A stretch of 64,000 nt of DNA from Alicyclobacillus tolerans (GTDB lineage: Bacteria > Bacillota > Bacilli > Alicyclobacillales > Alicyclobacillaceae): NCBI RefSeq assembly GCF_001447355.1, contig NZ_JXBW01000003.1:272338-336337 (forward strand). Direction: 5' to 3'. The stretch's first letter is position 1, and the number at the start of each line of letters is the position of its first letter. Below, piece after piece: positions 17,708 through 27,586 of the stretch. Both the position numbers and the translations under genes were made by a program. The notes under the pieces are model-generated. The model ran no database searches. It was not told where the DNA came from and was given only the letters and a program-made list of their open reading frames with translations.

Positions 17708-19702
17708 TTAGCGTGACAACACGCGCTTTGCAGCCGCGTATACATTGTCGACCGTAAAGCCGTATTCTTTGACGACGATGTCGCCAGGGGCGGATGCACC
17801 AAACCGATCAATGCCCAGCACTTCACCGTCGAAACCGACAAATTCGTACCAGCTCATTGGATGAGCCATCTCGACCGCAACGCGCTTGCGCAGAGTTGGC
17901 GGCAGAACGTCATCGCGATAAACCTTTTCTTGTGCACGGAACACTTCAAGGGACGGGAACGAAATGACGCGTACTTTGACGCCTTCGGCGGCCAACTTTT
18001 TACCTGCTTCGAGCACAAGCTGAACCTCGGAGCCGGATGCGAGCAAGGCCAGGTCAGAACCATCGCCGTGCTTGTAAATGACATAGCCACCCTTTTCAAA
18101 TTGACCCTTGTTTTCCTTGATCTCCGCCAAGGTCGGGAGCTTTTGCCGCGACAATGCAAGCGCCACCGGCGCATCGCGATGCGTCAAAGCATACTTGACG
18201 GCGAGCCCCGTTTCCGTGCCGTCAGCTGGACGGAACACGCGCAAGCCTGGAATCACGCGCAGCGACGCCAGCTGTTCTATCGGCTCGTGCGTCGGACCGT
18301 CTTCGCCCACCGCGATGGAGTCGTGCGTCAAAACAAACAATGACGGTTGCTTCATGAGCGCAGCCAAGCGCACAGCCGGGCGCAGGTAGTCGACAAATAC
18401 GAGGAACGTGCCGGCATAAGGGAAAATTCCGCCATGCAACGCAAGGCCGTTCATCATCGCGCCCATCGCATGCTCGCGAACGCCATAAAAGACATTCTTA
18501 CCCACATAATCTGGGGCTTTGAAGTGATCTTCATCCTTGAGCAACGTGTTGTTTGACTTTGACAAGTCGGCCGATCCGCCGAGCAGCGTTGGCATATGCG
18601 GGCCAACTGCATTGATCACCTTGCCGAACGCTTCGCGCGTCGCGATGGCATCCGTGAATTCCGGCAAGACAGCGTCAAAGTCGACGTTTGCCTTACCAGC
18701 CAAGGCGTCTTCCAACGTCTTCGCTTCCTCAGGATGCGCTTTGGCGTAATCCGCATATGCCGCCTTCCACGCAGCTTCCGCATCAATGCCGCGCTTTTTC
18801 ACATCAGCGAAGAGGGCACGCACTTCGTCAGGAACAAAGAAGTCCTCTGCGTACTTCCAGCCGTACGTCTCTTTTGCCAGCTTCGTCTCCTCTTTGCCGA
18901 GCGGGCTGCCGTGCACTCCCGACGTACCTTGCTTGTTTGGCGCACCATAGCCGATGATGGTTCGCACCTCAATCAAGGTCGGCGCATCGGTAAATGTCTT
19001 CGCCTTTGCGATAGCCGCCTCAATCTCGTCAAGATTGTTGCCATCCTCAACACGGAGCACATTCCAACCGTATGAACGGTAACGCATTTTGACATCTTCC
19101 GTGAACGACCAATTGGTCGGTCCGTCCAGCGAAATGTCGTTTGAATCGTACAACACAATCAACTTGTTCAGCTTCAGATGACCCGCCAGCGAACTCGCTT
19201 CGCCGCTAATGCCTTCCATCAAGTCCCCGTCGCCGCAAATCACGTATGTATAGTGGTCAATCGGGGTATGGCCGTCGCGATTAAACTTGGCCGCCAAGAA
19301 ACGCTCTGCCATTGCAAAACCGACTGCAGTCGCGATGCCTTGACCGAGCGGTCCTGTGGTCGTGTCGACACCCGGCGTATGACCGTATTCCGGATGGCCT
19401 GGTGTCTTGGAGCCCCATTGACGGAACTGTTTCAAATCGTCGATGGTCACGTCATACCCAGTCAAATGTAGCAAGCTGTACAATAGCATCGAACCATGTC
19501 CGGCCGACAACACGAAGCGGTCACGATCGATCCAACTCGGGTTTTCCGGGTTGAACTTCATGAAGCGCGACCACAGCACGTACGCCATCGGTGCGGCGCC
19601 CATCGGCAAACCAGGGTGACCCGAGTTGGCCTTTTCGATGGCGTCGATCGACAGCGTCCGAATCGTCTTGACAGCCAATTGATCTTGTTCTGTGTAGGGC
19701 AT
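17708..19702 (-). CDS. tkt: Transketolase
   Basis: Transketolase moves two-carbon units between sugar phosphates in the pentose phosphate pathway using thiamine diphosphate. The 664-residue protein is full length. Visible features: [18 protein letters not shown] near residue 25, the cofactor-binding motif [19 protein letters not shown] near residue 153, [16 protein letters not shown], the pyrimidine-domain segment [21 protein letters not shown], and [20 protein letters not shown] 19702 has GGGAG seven bases upstream. It is monocistronic, with a strong terminator after it. Its need for thiamine fits the thiamine-precursor transporter 5 kb away. Confidence 0.97.
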   Translation of the reverse strand: MPYTEQDQLAVKTIRTLSIDAIEKANSGHPGLPMGAAPMAYVLWSRFMKFNPENPSWIDRDRFVLSAGHGSMLLYSLLHLTGYDVTIDDLKQFRQWGSKTPGHPEYGHTPGVDTTTGPLGQGIATAVGFAMAERFLAAKFNRDGHTPIDHYTYVICGDGDLMEGISGEASSLAGHLKLNKLIVLYDSNDISLDGPTNWSFTEDVKMRYRSYGWNVLRVEDGNNLDEIEAAIAKAKTFTDAPTLIEVRTIIGYGAPNKQGTSGVHGSPLGKEETKLAKETYGWKYAEDFFVPDEVRALFADVKKRGIDAEAAWKAAYADYAKAHPEEAKTLEDALAGKANVDFDAVLPEFTDAIATREAFGKVINAVGPHMPTLLGGSADLSKSNNTLLKDEDHFKAPDYVGKNVFYGVREHAMGAMMNGLALHGGIFPYAGTFLVFVDYLRPAVRLAALMKQPSLFVLTHDSIAVGEDGPTHEPIEQLASLRVIPGLRVFRPADGTETGLAVKYALTHRDAPVALALSRQKLPTLAEIKENKGQFEKGGYVIYKHGDGSDLALLASGSEVQLVLEAGKKLAAEGVKVRVISFPSLEVFRAQEKVYRDDVLPPTLRKRVAVEMAHPMSWYEFVGFDGEVLGIDRFGASAPGDIVVKEYGFTVDNVYAAAKRVLSR

Positions 19703-19868
19703 ATGTCCACTCCCAGTGCAAAAATATTTTGGCCGACACACTTATCATACCACATCTGCGGCGATTCCCTGCGCGAGACGCGTCGAAATGTGGTGCAAGG
19801 CTTTGTACTCGCATGGAATCCAAAACTAGGGTAGCATATTGAATGATTTGAAAGGAGCCGTCGTATTC

Positions 19869-21140
19869 ATGAAGCAATTTTCCATGCAAGGCCGTGAAAA
19901 GACGGCCATCTTCGCCGTCCTGGCAGCGAATATCATCGTGCGCTTCATTTGGATAGGGCTGATGCATCCAGTTCAAGAAGCGGACTTTCAATGGTATTAC
20001 GATCACGCTGTCGAACTGGCAAGCAATCAGGGCTACAACTGGTTCGGTCAACCCACCGCCTACTGGCCCATCGGCTGGCCCTTGTTTTTATCGCTCATCT
20101 TCCGACTCACAGGGCCCTCTGTGGCGGTCGGCCTTGCCGTGAACGCACTCTTGTCAACACTCATAGTTTGGTTCATTTACCTGTTGACACGCCGCTTGTT
20201 TCAAAGCCACGCGTACGCGCTCGCGGCATCCATCTGCTATACGCTGTTGCCAAGTCAAATTGTCTGGAATAGCGTTCTTGGTTCCGAGGAACTGTTTACA
20301 ACGTTGTTGCTCATCTCGCTCTACCTCTACCTTCGGGCAGATCGTACACGGGCACTGTCCCTAGGCGTTGCCATAGCGGGAATCGCACTTGGCTTTGCGG
20401 TCGACGTTCGCCCAATTCCGCTCGCCTTTCCACTGTTTGTCTTTTTGTACGAACTTGTCAGCGGCCAGTCTGGAACGTTGACCAAACGAATTTGGCCCGC
20501 GATTGCCCGCGCTGTTACGCTCTTTGTCGGCATGCTCATCAGCGTGCTGCCCGTGACCATTCGCAACCGTATCACCATGCACCATTGGGTACTTGTGTCG
20601 ACAAACGGCGGGACAAACCTGTTTCAGGGGATACATACGAATGGGGGGTATTGGTGGTCGTACAACCCATACGTCAACCCATTGCTCAACATTCACAATG
20701 AGGTGCAAAAGAACGCCGTCGGCGAACATGTGGCACTTCACTATATTGAACACCATATCGGCCGAACCATCGTCAACGGGTTTATAAAAATATGGGATTT
20801 GTACAAAGACGATCTCAATGCGAATTGGTACACGTTCCGTGTTTCACCGCACGTCGCAGGCTGGCTGCATCCGATGGATGCTGTTCTGACGACCGCTTAT
20901 TTTCTCTTTATGGTGCCTGCCTGTATTGGCCTCATCTACTTTTGGGTGCGCCGTATCCCGGGGTGGCGCCAGGCTTGGCTACCCTTCGCCTTCTTGTTGT
21001 ATAACACGTGTTTCTTTTTCTTTTTCCCGGCATGGGACAGATTCCGATACCCTCTGATGCCACTGTTTGCGATCTTTGCGGGCATAGGCATGGTTAGCAT
21101 CTTTCGGGAAATGAAACCAGGCTCCTTGCATAAAGAATGA
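19869..21140 (+). CDS. GT-C membrane glycosyltransferase (ArnT/PMT-like, GT39)
   Basis: The 423-residue integral membrane protein has about nine to eleven hydrophobic segments. It has the GT-C hallmark acidic residue in the first external loop (MHPVQEADFQWYYDHA) and GWPLFLSLIFRLTG after the second helix. Such enzymes move a sugar from a polyprenyl-phosphate donor to protein or cell-wall acceptors outside the membrane; the acceptor here is unknown. ATG 19869 has AAAGGAG 11 bases upstream. A TTG-started version from 19839 is possible but overlaps the ribosome site. It is monocistronic with its own terminator. Confidence 0.82.
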   Translation: MKQFSMQGREKTAIFAVLAANIIVRFIWIGLMHPVQEADFQWYYDHAVELASNQGYNWFGQPTAYWPIGWPLFLSLIFRLTGPSVAVGLAVNALLSTLIVWFIYLLTRRLFQSHAYALAASICYTLLPSQIVWNSVLGSEELFTTLLLISLYLYLRADRTRALSLGVAIAGIALGFAVDVRPIPLAFPLFVFLYELVSGQSGTLTKRIWPAIARAVTLFVGMLISVLPVTIRNRITMHHWVLVSTNGGTNLFQGIHTNGGYWWSYNPYVNPLLNIHNEVQKNAVGEHVALHYIEHHIGRTIVNGFIKIWDLYKDDLNANWYTFRVSPHVAGWLHPMDAVLTTAYFLFMVPACIGLIYFWVRRIPGWRQAWLPFAFLLYNTCFFFFFPAWDRFRYPLMPLFAIFAGIGMVSIFREMKPGSLHKE

Positions 21141-21159
21141 ACTAGACCACGGCGACCAT

Positions 21160-21197
21160 GAGGCTACGCCCAAATCAGTTGGGGTGGCCTCTTTTCT
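21160..21197 (+). terminator. Intrinsic terminator after the GT-C gene
   Basis: GAGGC(T)ACGCCCA pairs with TGGGGTGGCCTC with two small bulges and is followed by TTTTCT, 20 bp after the stop codon. Confidence 0.7.
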
Positions 21198-21358
21198 ATA
21201 GCTCTATAACGTAACGCCTACAGGCCCGCAGCAACCAGAGACGAAAATCAGCAATACGTCACGCTTAGGTAAAGACTTTCCTCTTTACCGCACAAATTTA
21301 TCATATTATAAGATTATGTTGATAACGCTTTCAAATTCGCGTGTAGGAGGAGATTGAC

Positions 21359-22261
21359 TTGCCTAGCCACGAAGCCATGGCCATCCGGCAAATGCTTAGT
21401 CAGTATCGCAGTGGTGAACATGAAGGCCCCCCACCCTCCATCGAAATGCAACGGGCTGCCCTGGACGCAATGGGCAGAACCATTCCCCAACCGGACGACG
21501 TGATCGTCACGCAAACAAACATAGCGGGTGTGCATGGAGAATGGATAGAGGTGAAAGGCGTTTCGAGCAGCCGCGTCATCCTCTACCTTCACGGTGGCGC
21601 CTATTATATGGGTAGCTGTGAATCCCACCGAAGTTTGTGCTGGCGACTTGCACGTGCTGCCAAGGCTCGCGTTCTGTTGATTGAATATCGATTGGCACCG
21701 GAGCATAAATTCCCCGCTGCCGTCGAAGATGCAGTTGACGTGTACAAGGAACTCATACGCGACGGTGGGATCACTCCCGCATGCATCGCCATCGCCGGCG
21801 ACTCTGCTGGAGGTGGTCTGACCGCCGCGACACTTCTGTCGCTACGCGACGCAAACGTGGAGCTTCCGGCGTGTGCCATCCTCTTGTCACCATGGACCGA
21901 TCTCGCAGGTACGGGCGAGTCGATGACTACGCGCGCCAAATACGACCCGTGGCTTGAGCCCAACAGCATTCGCAAGGCGCCCGGGCTGTACACGGCAGAA
22001 GAAACCCTCACACACCCACTCGCGTCGCCACTGTACGCCGATTTACAAGGCCTGCCCCCGCTTCTTATTCACGTGGGCGATCACGAATGTTTACTCGACG
22101 ACTCGGTCCGCTTCGCCGACAAGGCGCGCGCCGCCGGAGTCAGTGTCACCTTGCATATCTGGGATGAGATGTGGCATGTGTTCCAAAGCTTCCCCATGCC
22201 AGAAGCCGACGCTGCCATCGCGGAAATCGGACGGTTTGTTCAGCAGCAAATCCCGGATTGA
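21359..22261 (+). CDS. Family IV (HSL-type) alpha/beta hydrolase, esterase
   Basis: The 300-residue carboxylesterase belongs to the hormone-sensitive lipase family. It shows the oxyanion motif LYLHGGAYYMGS near residue 75, the nucleophile elbow AIAGDSAGGGLTAA (Ser about 148), the acid in HVGDHECLLDD and the histidine in EMWHVFQ near residue 272. Length and motif spacing match Est2 of Alicyclobacillus acidocaldarius. The start is TTG 21359 with AGGAGG eight bases upstream. The 160 bp before it are AT-rich and probably carry the promoter. It acts on short-chain esters by family analogy; the natural substrate is unknown. Confidence 0.92.
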   Translation: MPSHEAMAIRQMLSQYRSGEHEGPPPSIEMQRAALDAMGRTIPQPDDVIVTQTNIAGVHGEWIEVKGVSSSRVILYLHGGAYYMGSCESHRSLCWRLARAAKARVLLIEYRLAPEHKFPAAVEDAVDVYKELIRDGGITPACIAIAGDSAGGGLTAATLLSLRDANVELPACAILLSPWTDLAGTGESMTTRAKYDPWLEPNSIRKAPGLYTAEETLTHPLASPLYADLQGLPPLLIHVGDHECLLDDSVRFADKARAAGVSVTLHIWDEMWHVFQSFPMPEADAAIAEIGRFVQQQIPD

Positions 22262-22367
22262 GCGCCGTTTCGAGACGAACCTAGCCGCATAAACCGTGTC
22301 GCCAATCCATGTAGATGGGGCAACGTGTCGTCCACGCTGCCCCATCCTTGCTCGGAGATAAAAAACG

Positions 22368-24686
22368 TTACGTCAACCATAACACCAACGCCAACGCGAT
22401 GGTCAAAGCGCCGGCGACCATGTCGCGGGCTTGCAAAGACACTTGCCGATAATACGTACGCCCGTTCCACGCGTTGGCAGGATCTCCATAAAACCCTCGT
22501 GCCTCCATCGCGATCGCGAGTCGCTCGCTGATACGAACGGACTGGCTGAGCAATGGCAACGCGTAGGTGACAGGACGCAAAATCCACCAACCCTCGCGAC
22601 CTCGTAAGCGCCGTGCCATGCGGAACGTCTCTAAGTCGTGCCCAAAACGGCCCAGAAACCCCATTCCGGCCATCATACCATAGGACATCTTCGGCACAAT
22701 CCTAAACGATTGGCTCAACCCGACCATAAAATCGGTACCATCCGTCGTCACAAGCAGGACGTAGGCCAAGATGACCGTCGCAAAAGTCCGCAATACGACA
22801 AGCAACCCTTGGTTCAAACCATACCAACTGATATGAAACCACAGCCAGTGCACGTAGCGATATCCCGGTGGTGTAGCCGCGTTTGCCGCGAATGCCCAAA
22901 GGTAGATCACGTAGACGAGGACAAGTGGTAACAGGCGTTTGACCATCTTCCCTGGATGGCACCACCCGAACGCAAACGCAAGGACAAGGACCAGGGCCCA
23001 CAGTCGCCCCGCTTGATCGAACGACCAACAGCACATGCACACGACGGCAGTGATCAGAAGCGTCAACGCCTTCACATCTGGATGCCACTTGCCAACAGGC
23101 GATCTTCTTGGCCAAGAAGGCTGCTTCGGTGCATGCTGCAGTGCTGTGTTCACATCCTCCGGTGCAATGCCCGCGGATGGGTCGGGCCCTTCGTCTGAAA
23201 GCGGCAGTATGTCATCGAATAAGTGCGCACGCTCGAGGATGTCTTGGCGCTCAAGGAGTTCGGACACCGCCCCATCGTACAACAGCGTGCCTCCAGCGAG
23301 TACCCAAACGCGCGTGGCGTACGCCTGGACCAAGTTCATATCGTGTGTGACCGTGACAATGCTCTTGCCATCAGCTTGCAACTGCAATAGCCGATTTAAG
23401 ATTTGAGCTTCGGAGGCCGGGTCCTGACCATACGTGGGTTCGTCAAACAACCAGATGTCCGCATGCGTTCGCATCATCACAGCGACGGACAAACGGCGCT
23501 TCTGCCCTTGACTCAAGGCATATGGGGAAGCATGCGCGTGTTCGGCCAGCCCAAACTCGCCAAGGGCATGGAGTACCTCCTCTGGAACGTCATCGCCAAG
23601 CACCCGGCTCGCCATCTCGTCCGCTACCTGCTCATACAGGAACTGATATTCTGGGTTTTGAAAGCCATATGCGATATGCGAGTAGCGTTCACGCGCCGAC
23701 ATGCCCGTGATGGCCCGACCCGCGAACTTCACGGTCCCCTTCGACGGACGGCGCAAACCCGCCATTGTCTCAAGCAAAGACGACTTGCCCGCGCCGTTTG
23801 GTCCGACGATGGCAATCCATTCTCCGCGCCCAACCTGTGCATCAATTCCTTGCCAGACCTGCTCCCCGCTGTACGCCAAGGCCAAATCGCAAAGCTCCAA
23901 CACCGGATCGGAAGACGGTATGGGAGATACCGGTAAAGGCTTGGGATGCAGGCAGGCGCCTTGCTCTCCTTGGCTAAGCCTGCGCCATTCGTCGGCCGCA
24001 AAAACACCGACCTGCTCGCCTGCTTTGTTCAGTGCAATGACTCGATCGACCACAGGCAATAAAGCTTCATACTTATGCTCAATGATGAGAAGCGTCTTGC
24101 CTTGTTTGCGCAATTCTGCAATCATGGCGAACACCATGCGCGTGGAAGTCGGGTCGAGATTTGCCGTTGGTTCGTCGAAGATGAACAATTCGCTCTCCAT
24201 CGCAAGTGCACAGGCGATGGCAAGCTTTTGCTTCATTCCGCCAGAAAAGCGCGCATGCGCCGCATGCGGGTGAACGTTCAGATGCACAGCGGCGAGGGCC
24301 TGTTTCGTCCGTTGTGCCATTTCATCGCGCGGAACCTGCAAATTCTCAAGCCCGAACGCAATCTCGTCGTCGACGTGGTGCATGCAGAACTGAGATTCTG
24401 GATCTTGAAATACATAGCCAATTTTCCCCGGTTTGGATACCGATGGAGCTACCCAACATTCGCCCGTGACTGCACCCTCGACAGACCGGGGAATAATGCC
24501 GGCCAAGGCCATGGCAAGCGTGCTTTTTCCACTGCCGCTCGGCCCCGCCAACAACACGCATTCGCCCGGGTGAATGGAAAATGTGCACCCGCGCACGCTT
24601 GGTTTCGCTTCCCCATCGTATGTCACGGCGAGATCGCGTACCGATACAAGCGGCAACTGGCCATGGATAGGCAGTGGCCGGCTCAT
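22368..24686 (-). CDS. Fused ECF energy module: two ATPases plus EcfT (YkoD-YkoC type)
   Basis: One 772-residue polypeptide carries three normally separate units. Residues 12-235 are ATPase 1 (Walker A GPSGSGKST, signature FSGGMKQK, Walker B LFIFDEPTANLD). Residues 262-480 are ATPase 2 (GPNGAGKSS, LSQGQKRR, IWLFDEPTYGQDP). Residues 530-772 are an EcfT transmembrane protein with about five helices and both coupling motifs, FRMARRLRG and AMEARGFYG. Fusion of the two ATPases is known (YkoD); addition of EcfT in the same chain is unusual. The ATG overlaps the stop of the YkoE-like S-component gene (ATGA). With the TPP riboswitch upstream, it should drive uptake of a thiamine precursor. Confidence 0.93.
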   Translation of the reverse strand: MSRPLPIHGQLPLVSVRDLAVTYDGEAKPSVRGCTFSIHPGECVLLAGPSGSGKSTLAMALAGIIPRSVEGAVTGECWVAPSVSKPGKIGYVFQDPESQFCMHHVDDEIAFGLENLQVPRDEMAQRTKQALAAVHLNVHPHAAHARFSGGMKQKLAIACALAMESELFIFDEPTANLDPTSTRMVFAMIAELRKQGKTLLIIEHKYEALLPVVDRVIALNKAGEQVGVFAADEWRRLSQGEQGACLHPKPLPVSPIPSSDPVLELCDLALAYSGEQVWQGIDAQVGRGEWIAIVGPNGAGKSSLLETMAGLRRPSKGTVKFAGRAITGMSARERYSHIAYGFQNPEYQFLYEQVADEMASRVLGDDVPEEVLHALGEFGLAEHAHASPYALSQGQKRRLSVAVMMRTHADIWLFDEPTYGQDPASEAQILNRLLQLQADGKSIVTVTHDMNLVQAYATRVWVLAGGTLLYDGAVSELLERQDILERAHLFDDILPLSDEGPDPSAGIAPEDVNTALQHAPKQPSWPRRSPVGKWHPDVKALTLLITAVVCMCCWSFDQAGRLWALVLVLAFAFGWCHPGKMVKRLLPLVLVYVIYLWAFAANAATPPGYRYVHWLWFHISWYGLNQGLLVVLRTFATVILAYVLLVTTDGTDFMVGLSQSFRIVPKMSYGMMAGMGFLGRFGHDLETFRMARRLRGREGWWILRPVTYALPLLSQSVRISERLAIAMEARGFYGDPANAWNGRTYYRQVSLQARDMVAGALTIALALVLWLT

Positions 24687-25258
24687 TGTGGCATCGCCCG
24701 CCCATCCTTCGCAATGGCGTAATTACGAACGGCACCCGTACGCTTTAGCGCATCACCCATCAACTTCGGTAACCAACCACCGAGAATGGCGCCGCTGACG
24801 AGAGAAATAATAATAGATAAAAGCATGGTACCAATATCCAACGTGTTGCCTCCATATTGGAAGTACCATTGAAACAAGTAGGCTAGCGAGGCGAGTGTTC
24901 CGGAAAGCATACAAGAAGACAGGTTAAACATCCGATACGCGAAAATCAGAAACGCGACTTCCGAGCCAATCCCTTGAATAAGACCCGACTCCATGGTTCC
25001 AAGGCCGAATTGTCCACCAAGCAAAAGTTCCACAGCGGCTGCGACCAACTCGGCGATCAACGCGGCAAACGGGCGTCGAATAATGTAGGGAACGAGAACA
25101 CCTGCAATCATCCAAAATCCTGTCATCGCCGCCTGCAACGCGTAGGCTGTCGTTGGCACCAGTGCATTGATTACGTCCCACACACGGTATAATCCGCCGC
25201 AGACAATCGCAAGCACAACCATTAAAATGACTTCACGTAACTTCCATTTCGCAAGCAC
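24683..25258 (-). CDS. ykoE: YkoE-family S component, thiamine-precursor transporter
   Basis: The 191-residue protein has about five to six membrane helices and matches YkoE, the substrate-binding S component for hydroxymethylpyrimidine or thiamine. Visible: VVLAIVCGGLYRVWDVINAL, then PYIIRRPFAALIAELVAAAVELLLGGQFG and SGLIQGIGSEVAFLIFAYR. GTG 25258 is preferred, since AAGGGAG ends nine bases upstream; ATG 25267 directly abuts that site. It is translationally coupled to the fused ATPase/EcfT gene and follows a TPP riboswitch with terminator, so it should be made only when thiamine diphosphate is scarce. Confidence 0.92.
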   Translation of the reverse strand: MLAKWKLREVILMVVLAIVCGGLYRVWDVINALVPTTAYALQAAMTGFWMIAGVLVPYIIRRPFAALIAELVAAAVELLLGGQFGLGTMESGLIQGIGSEVAFLIFAYRMFNLSSCMLSGTLASLAYLFQWYFQYGGNTLDIGTMLLSIIISLVSGAILGGWLPKLMGDALKRTGAVRNYAIAKDGRAMPQ

Positions 25259-25317
25259 AACTTGCATCTCCCTTCGCTTCCGTGACAGGACGACCTTTGG
25301 GAGAACCTGTTCGCACG

Positions 25318-25357
25318 CAAAACAGCGCCCTTTCCACGACGTGTGAAAAGGGCGCTG
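25318..25357 (-). terminator. Riboswitch-linked intrinsic terminator
   Basis: CAGCGCCCTTT (25347-25357 read on the minus strand) pairs perfectly with AAAGGGCGCTG (25323-25333), followed by TTTTGC. It lies between the TPP aptamer and ykoE, as expected for transcriptional control. Confidence 0.88.
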
Positions 25358-25375
25358 CTGGCGTAGCGACGGCGG

Positions 25376-25461
25376 GCACTTCCTCACGCTGGTATTATCC
25401 AGGTCGAGTCCGAAAGGGTTGGTGACTATGTCACCTCTCAGCCAACGTCGGCACCCCTAGT
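25376..25461 (-). promoter_or_regulatory. TPP riboswitch (THI element)
   Basis: Read on the minus strand the region contains the THI-box blocks in order: GGGGTGC, GGCTGAGAGG, an ACCAACCCTTT arm, then ACCTGGATAATACCAGCGT and GAGGAA. These are the conserved pyrimidine- and diphosphate-sensing parts. It is followed by a terminator and ykoE, so bound TPP should stop transcription of the thiamine-precursor transporter. Confidence 0.95.
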
Positions 25462-25608
25462 CCCCTATTCACGGTATTCCTTTTTTCATAGGCTAGTGTA
25501 GAATGCTCCCCATCAACCGACAAGCCAAAAACAAGCCTGTGTCTATCCCAAAGCCAATGACGATGCCGTAGTCATCGGTACAGGTCAGCCACTCGTCCAA
25601 GTCTCTTC

Positions 25609-27567
25609 TCACTTCGACCAGTTCTCTATGGGAACGGGCTCAATCGGATCAGCCGGCGTAAAGTTCAAGATAGACCCGAAAAAGAACAACTGCGCTTCCA
25701 AGGCACGCTTCGCGTTTTCCGCCTTCCGAAAGCCATGGCCTTCGCCCGCCTTCCGAAAGCCATGGCCTTCGCCCGGAAACAAAAGATAGGCGACGGATAC
25801 ACCCTTCCTTTTTAATGCCTCGACCATCAATTCCGCTTGATTGGGTGGTACCACTTTGTCGTCCTCACCCTGGAAGAAAATCACCGGGCAAGCAAACTGA
25901 TCCACGTGCTGCAAGGGCGATCTCGCGACAAATCGCTCCCGTTCCTCCGGATACCGACCAACGAGTTGCTCAATATAACGCGATTCAAACTTGTGCGTCT
26001 CCTCGGCGAGCAGAGCGAGATCGCTCACACCGTAGTGACTTGCACCAACGCGGAACACATCGCGAAACGCAAGCACGGCCAGCGTGGTGTAGCCGCCGGC
26101 ACTGCCACCCGTGATGCACAGCCGATCGCGATCGACATCGCCACGCTCGACAAGATATAAGGCACCTTGGCAGCAATCGTCGAGATCGACGATGCCCCAT
26201 TGCCCGGCCAGGCGCTCGCGATACTTCCGCCCATACCCGGTGCTGCCGCCATAGTTGACATCGAGAACGCCAAAGCCGCGCGTCGTCCAGTACTGAATCG
26301 ACAATTTGTAAACTGGCCGGGTTGCGCTGGTCGGACCGCCGTGCGACATCACCAATAGCGGTGGCCGCTCGGAAGCAGGTGCAACATAATGTGGATTGGT
26401 GGGCGGATAGTAAAAGCCATAGGCCACCTCACCGCCCGTGGTCGGGAACATAATGGCCTCCGGCTCTGCAATCCAGTCGTCGCTAAGAGCGGCACTTTGT
26501 CCAAACTTGACGGCGTCGACCCTCTTGCCATACACCTTCGCGATGACAGCGGGACGCCGCGTCGACATGGCGACACAGTACACGCCACCCGCACCATCTG
26601 CAAACAAATCGTCAAAGCCCGTGAACGCCGTCTCTATATCGGTCAAAGTACCCGTATCTAAATCGATCTCACACAATCGCCCGAAGCCGTTCTCCACGTA
26701 TGTGGCTACGATGTGCGAATGGTTAATAAACGCATAGGTCGAGCTACCCAACTGCCAAAGCGGACGTCCAAATTCCACGTCGCGCGGTGCAATGGCGCGC
26801 GTACGGTCGGCATCCCAAGCGTATAGATTCCACCAGTTTGTCTTGTCTGACACGTAGAATAATTGCCCACGCGGGCTCCATTCGGGTTGGAAGATAGACT
26901 CTTCTCGTCCACCTGCGATCCGCTGTGCATTCGCAAGCTTCTCTCCATCCCAATCGGCTACATACAGATAGGTCCCATTCCATGGCATATTCGGATGATC
27001 CCACGCGATGTAAGCCAACCGCCTACCGTCTGCCGAAAGGCGCGGATACGCGTAAAAATCGTGTCCACTGGCGACAATTTCGACCCGACCGTCAACAAGG
27101 CGCACGACCGCCAAGCTGTTGACCGGTTCGCCGCTCGTCCCGTGATCTTCCACAACGCCAAAAATGATATCCTCCGCGACAAACAAGTCGCCAAAGCGAA
27201 GCGCAGACGGCTGTGTCACAGACTCAGGCGGCAAAGGTTCTTCGCCAGCAAAGCGCACGCGGTAGATACATTGATCCGAGAAGTTTACAAAATAGACGAC
27301 GTTATTTTTGACGGCATATGCTCCACCACCATATTCGTGCACGCGGGATCGAGCATTGAATGAGATCGGCAAACAGTCGATCTCGCGGCCGTCCGGCAAC
27401 CGTTTCACAATCGCAATGCGCCCCGCTTCGTGCGGTCGGCTCTCGAGCCAATACAGGCTGTCGCCGTCCCACTTCGGGCTGCCAAGCCCGGTCGCCGCCT
27501 GTACCACCTTATCCGCAGAGAGTGGTGACGCCCAAGCGCCGTAGCTCGCAAGTTGCTGTTTTGCCAT
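25609..27567 (-). CDS. S9-family prolyl oligopeptidase-type peptidase
   Basis: The 652-residue protein has an N-terminal beta-propeller of about 390 residues (repeated strands such as AYPRLSADGRRLAYIAWDHP and EWSPRGQLFYVSDK) and a C-terminal alpha/beta hydrolase domain. The nucleophile is in GGSAGGYTTLAV, the acid in FFQGEDDKVVPPNQ, and the histidine in FPGEGHGFRKA. That last nine-residue segment, GEGHGFRKA, is present twice in tandem because of a 27-bp duplication. It resembles dipeptidyl/acylaminoacyl peptidases. ATG 27567 has GGGGGAT six bases upstream; it follows ribH by 19 bp and may be read through from the riboflavin operon. Confidence 0.92.
   Translation of the reverse strand: MAKQQLASYGAWASPLSADKVVQAATGLGSPKWDGDSLYWLESRPHEAGRIAIVKRLPDGREIDCLPISFNARSRVHEYGGGAYAVKNNVVYFVNFSDQCIYRVRFAGEEPLPPESVTQPSALRFGDLFVAEDIIFGVVEDHGTSGEPVNSLAVVRLVDGRVEIVASGHDFYAYPRLSADGRRLAYIAWDHPNMPWNGTYLYVADWDGEKLANAQRIAGGREESIFQPEWSPRGQLFYVSDKTNWWNLYAWDADRTRAIAPRDVEFGRPLWQLGSSTYAFINHSHIVATYVENGFGRLCEIDLDTGTLTDIETAFTGFDDLFADGAGGVYCVAMSTRRPAVIAKVYGKRVDAVKFGQSAALSDDWIAEPEAIMFPTTGGEVAYGFYYPPTNPHYVAPASERPPLLVMSHGGPTSATRPVYKLSIQYWTTRGFGVLDVNYGGSTGYGRKYRERLAGQWGIVDLDDCCQGALYLVERGDVDRDRLCITGGSAGGYTTLAVLAFRDVFRVGASHYGVSDLALLAEETHKFESRYIEQLVGRYPEERERFVARSPLQHVDQFACPVIFFQGEDDKVVPPNQAELMVEALKRKGVSVAYLLFPGEGHGFRKAGEGHGFRKAENAKRALEAQLFFFGSILNFTPADPIEPVPIENWSK
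25721..25774. repeat. 27-bp direct tandem duplication inside the S9 peptidase gene
   Basis: Bases 25721-25747 are repeated exactly at 25748-25774. The unit is nine codons, so the frame is kept, and the encoded GEGHGFRKA segment that holds the catalytic histidine appears twice in a row. Confidence 0.95.
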
Positions 27568-27586
27568 CACGCCATCCCCCATTCCA

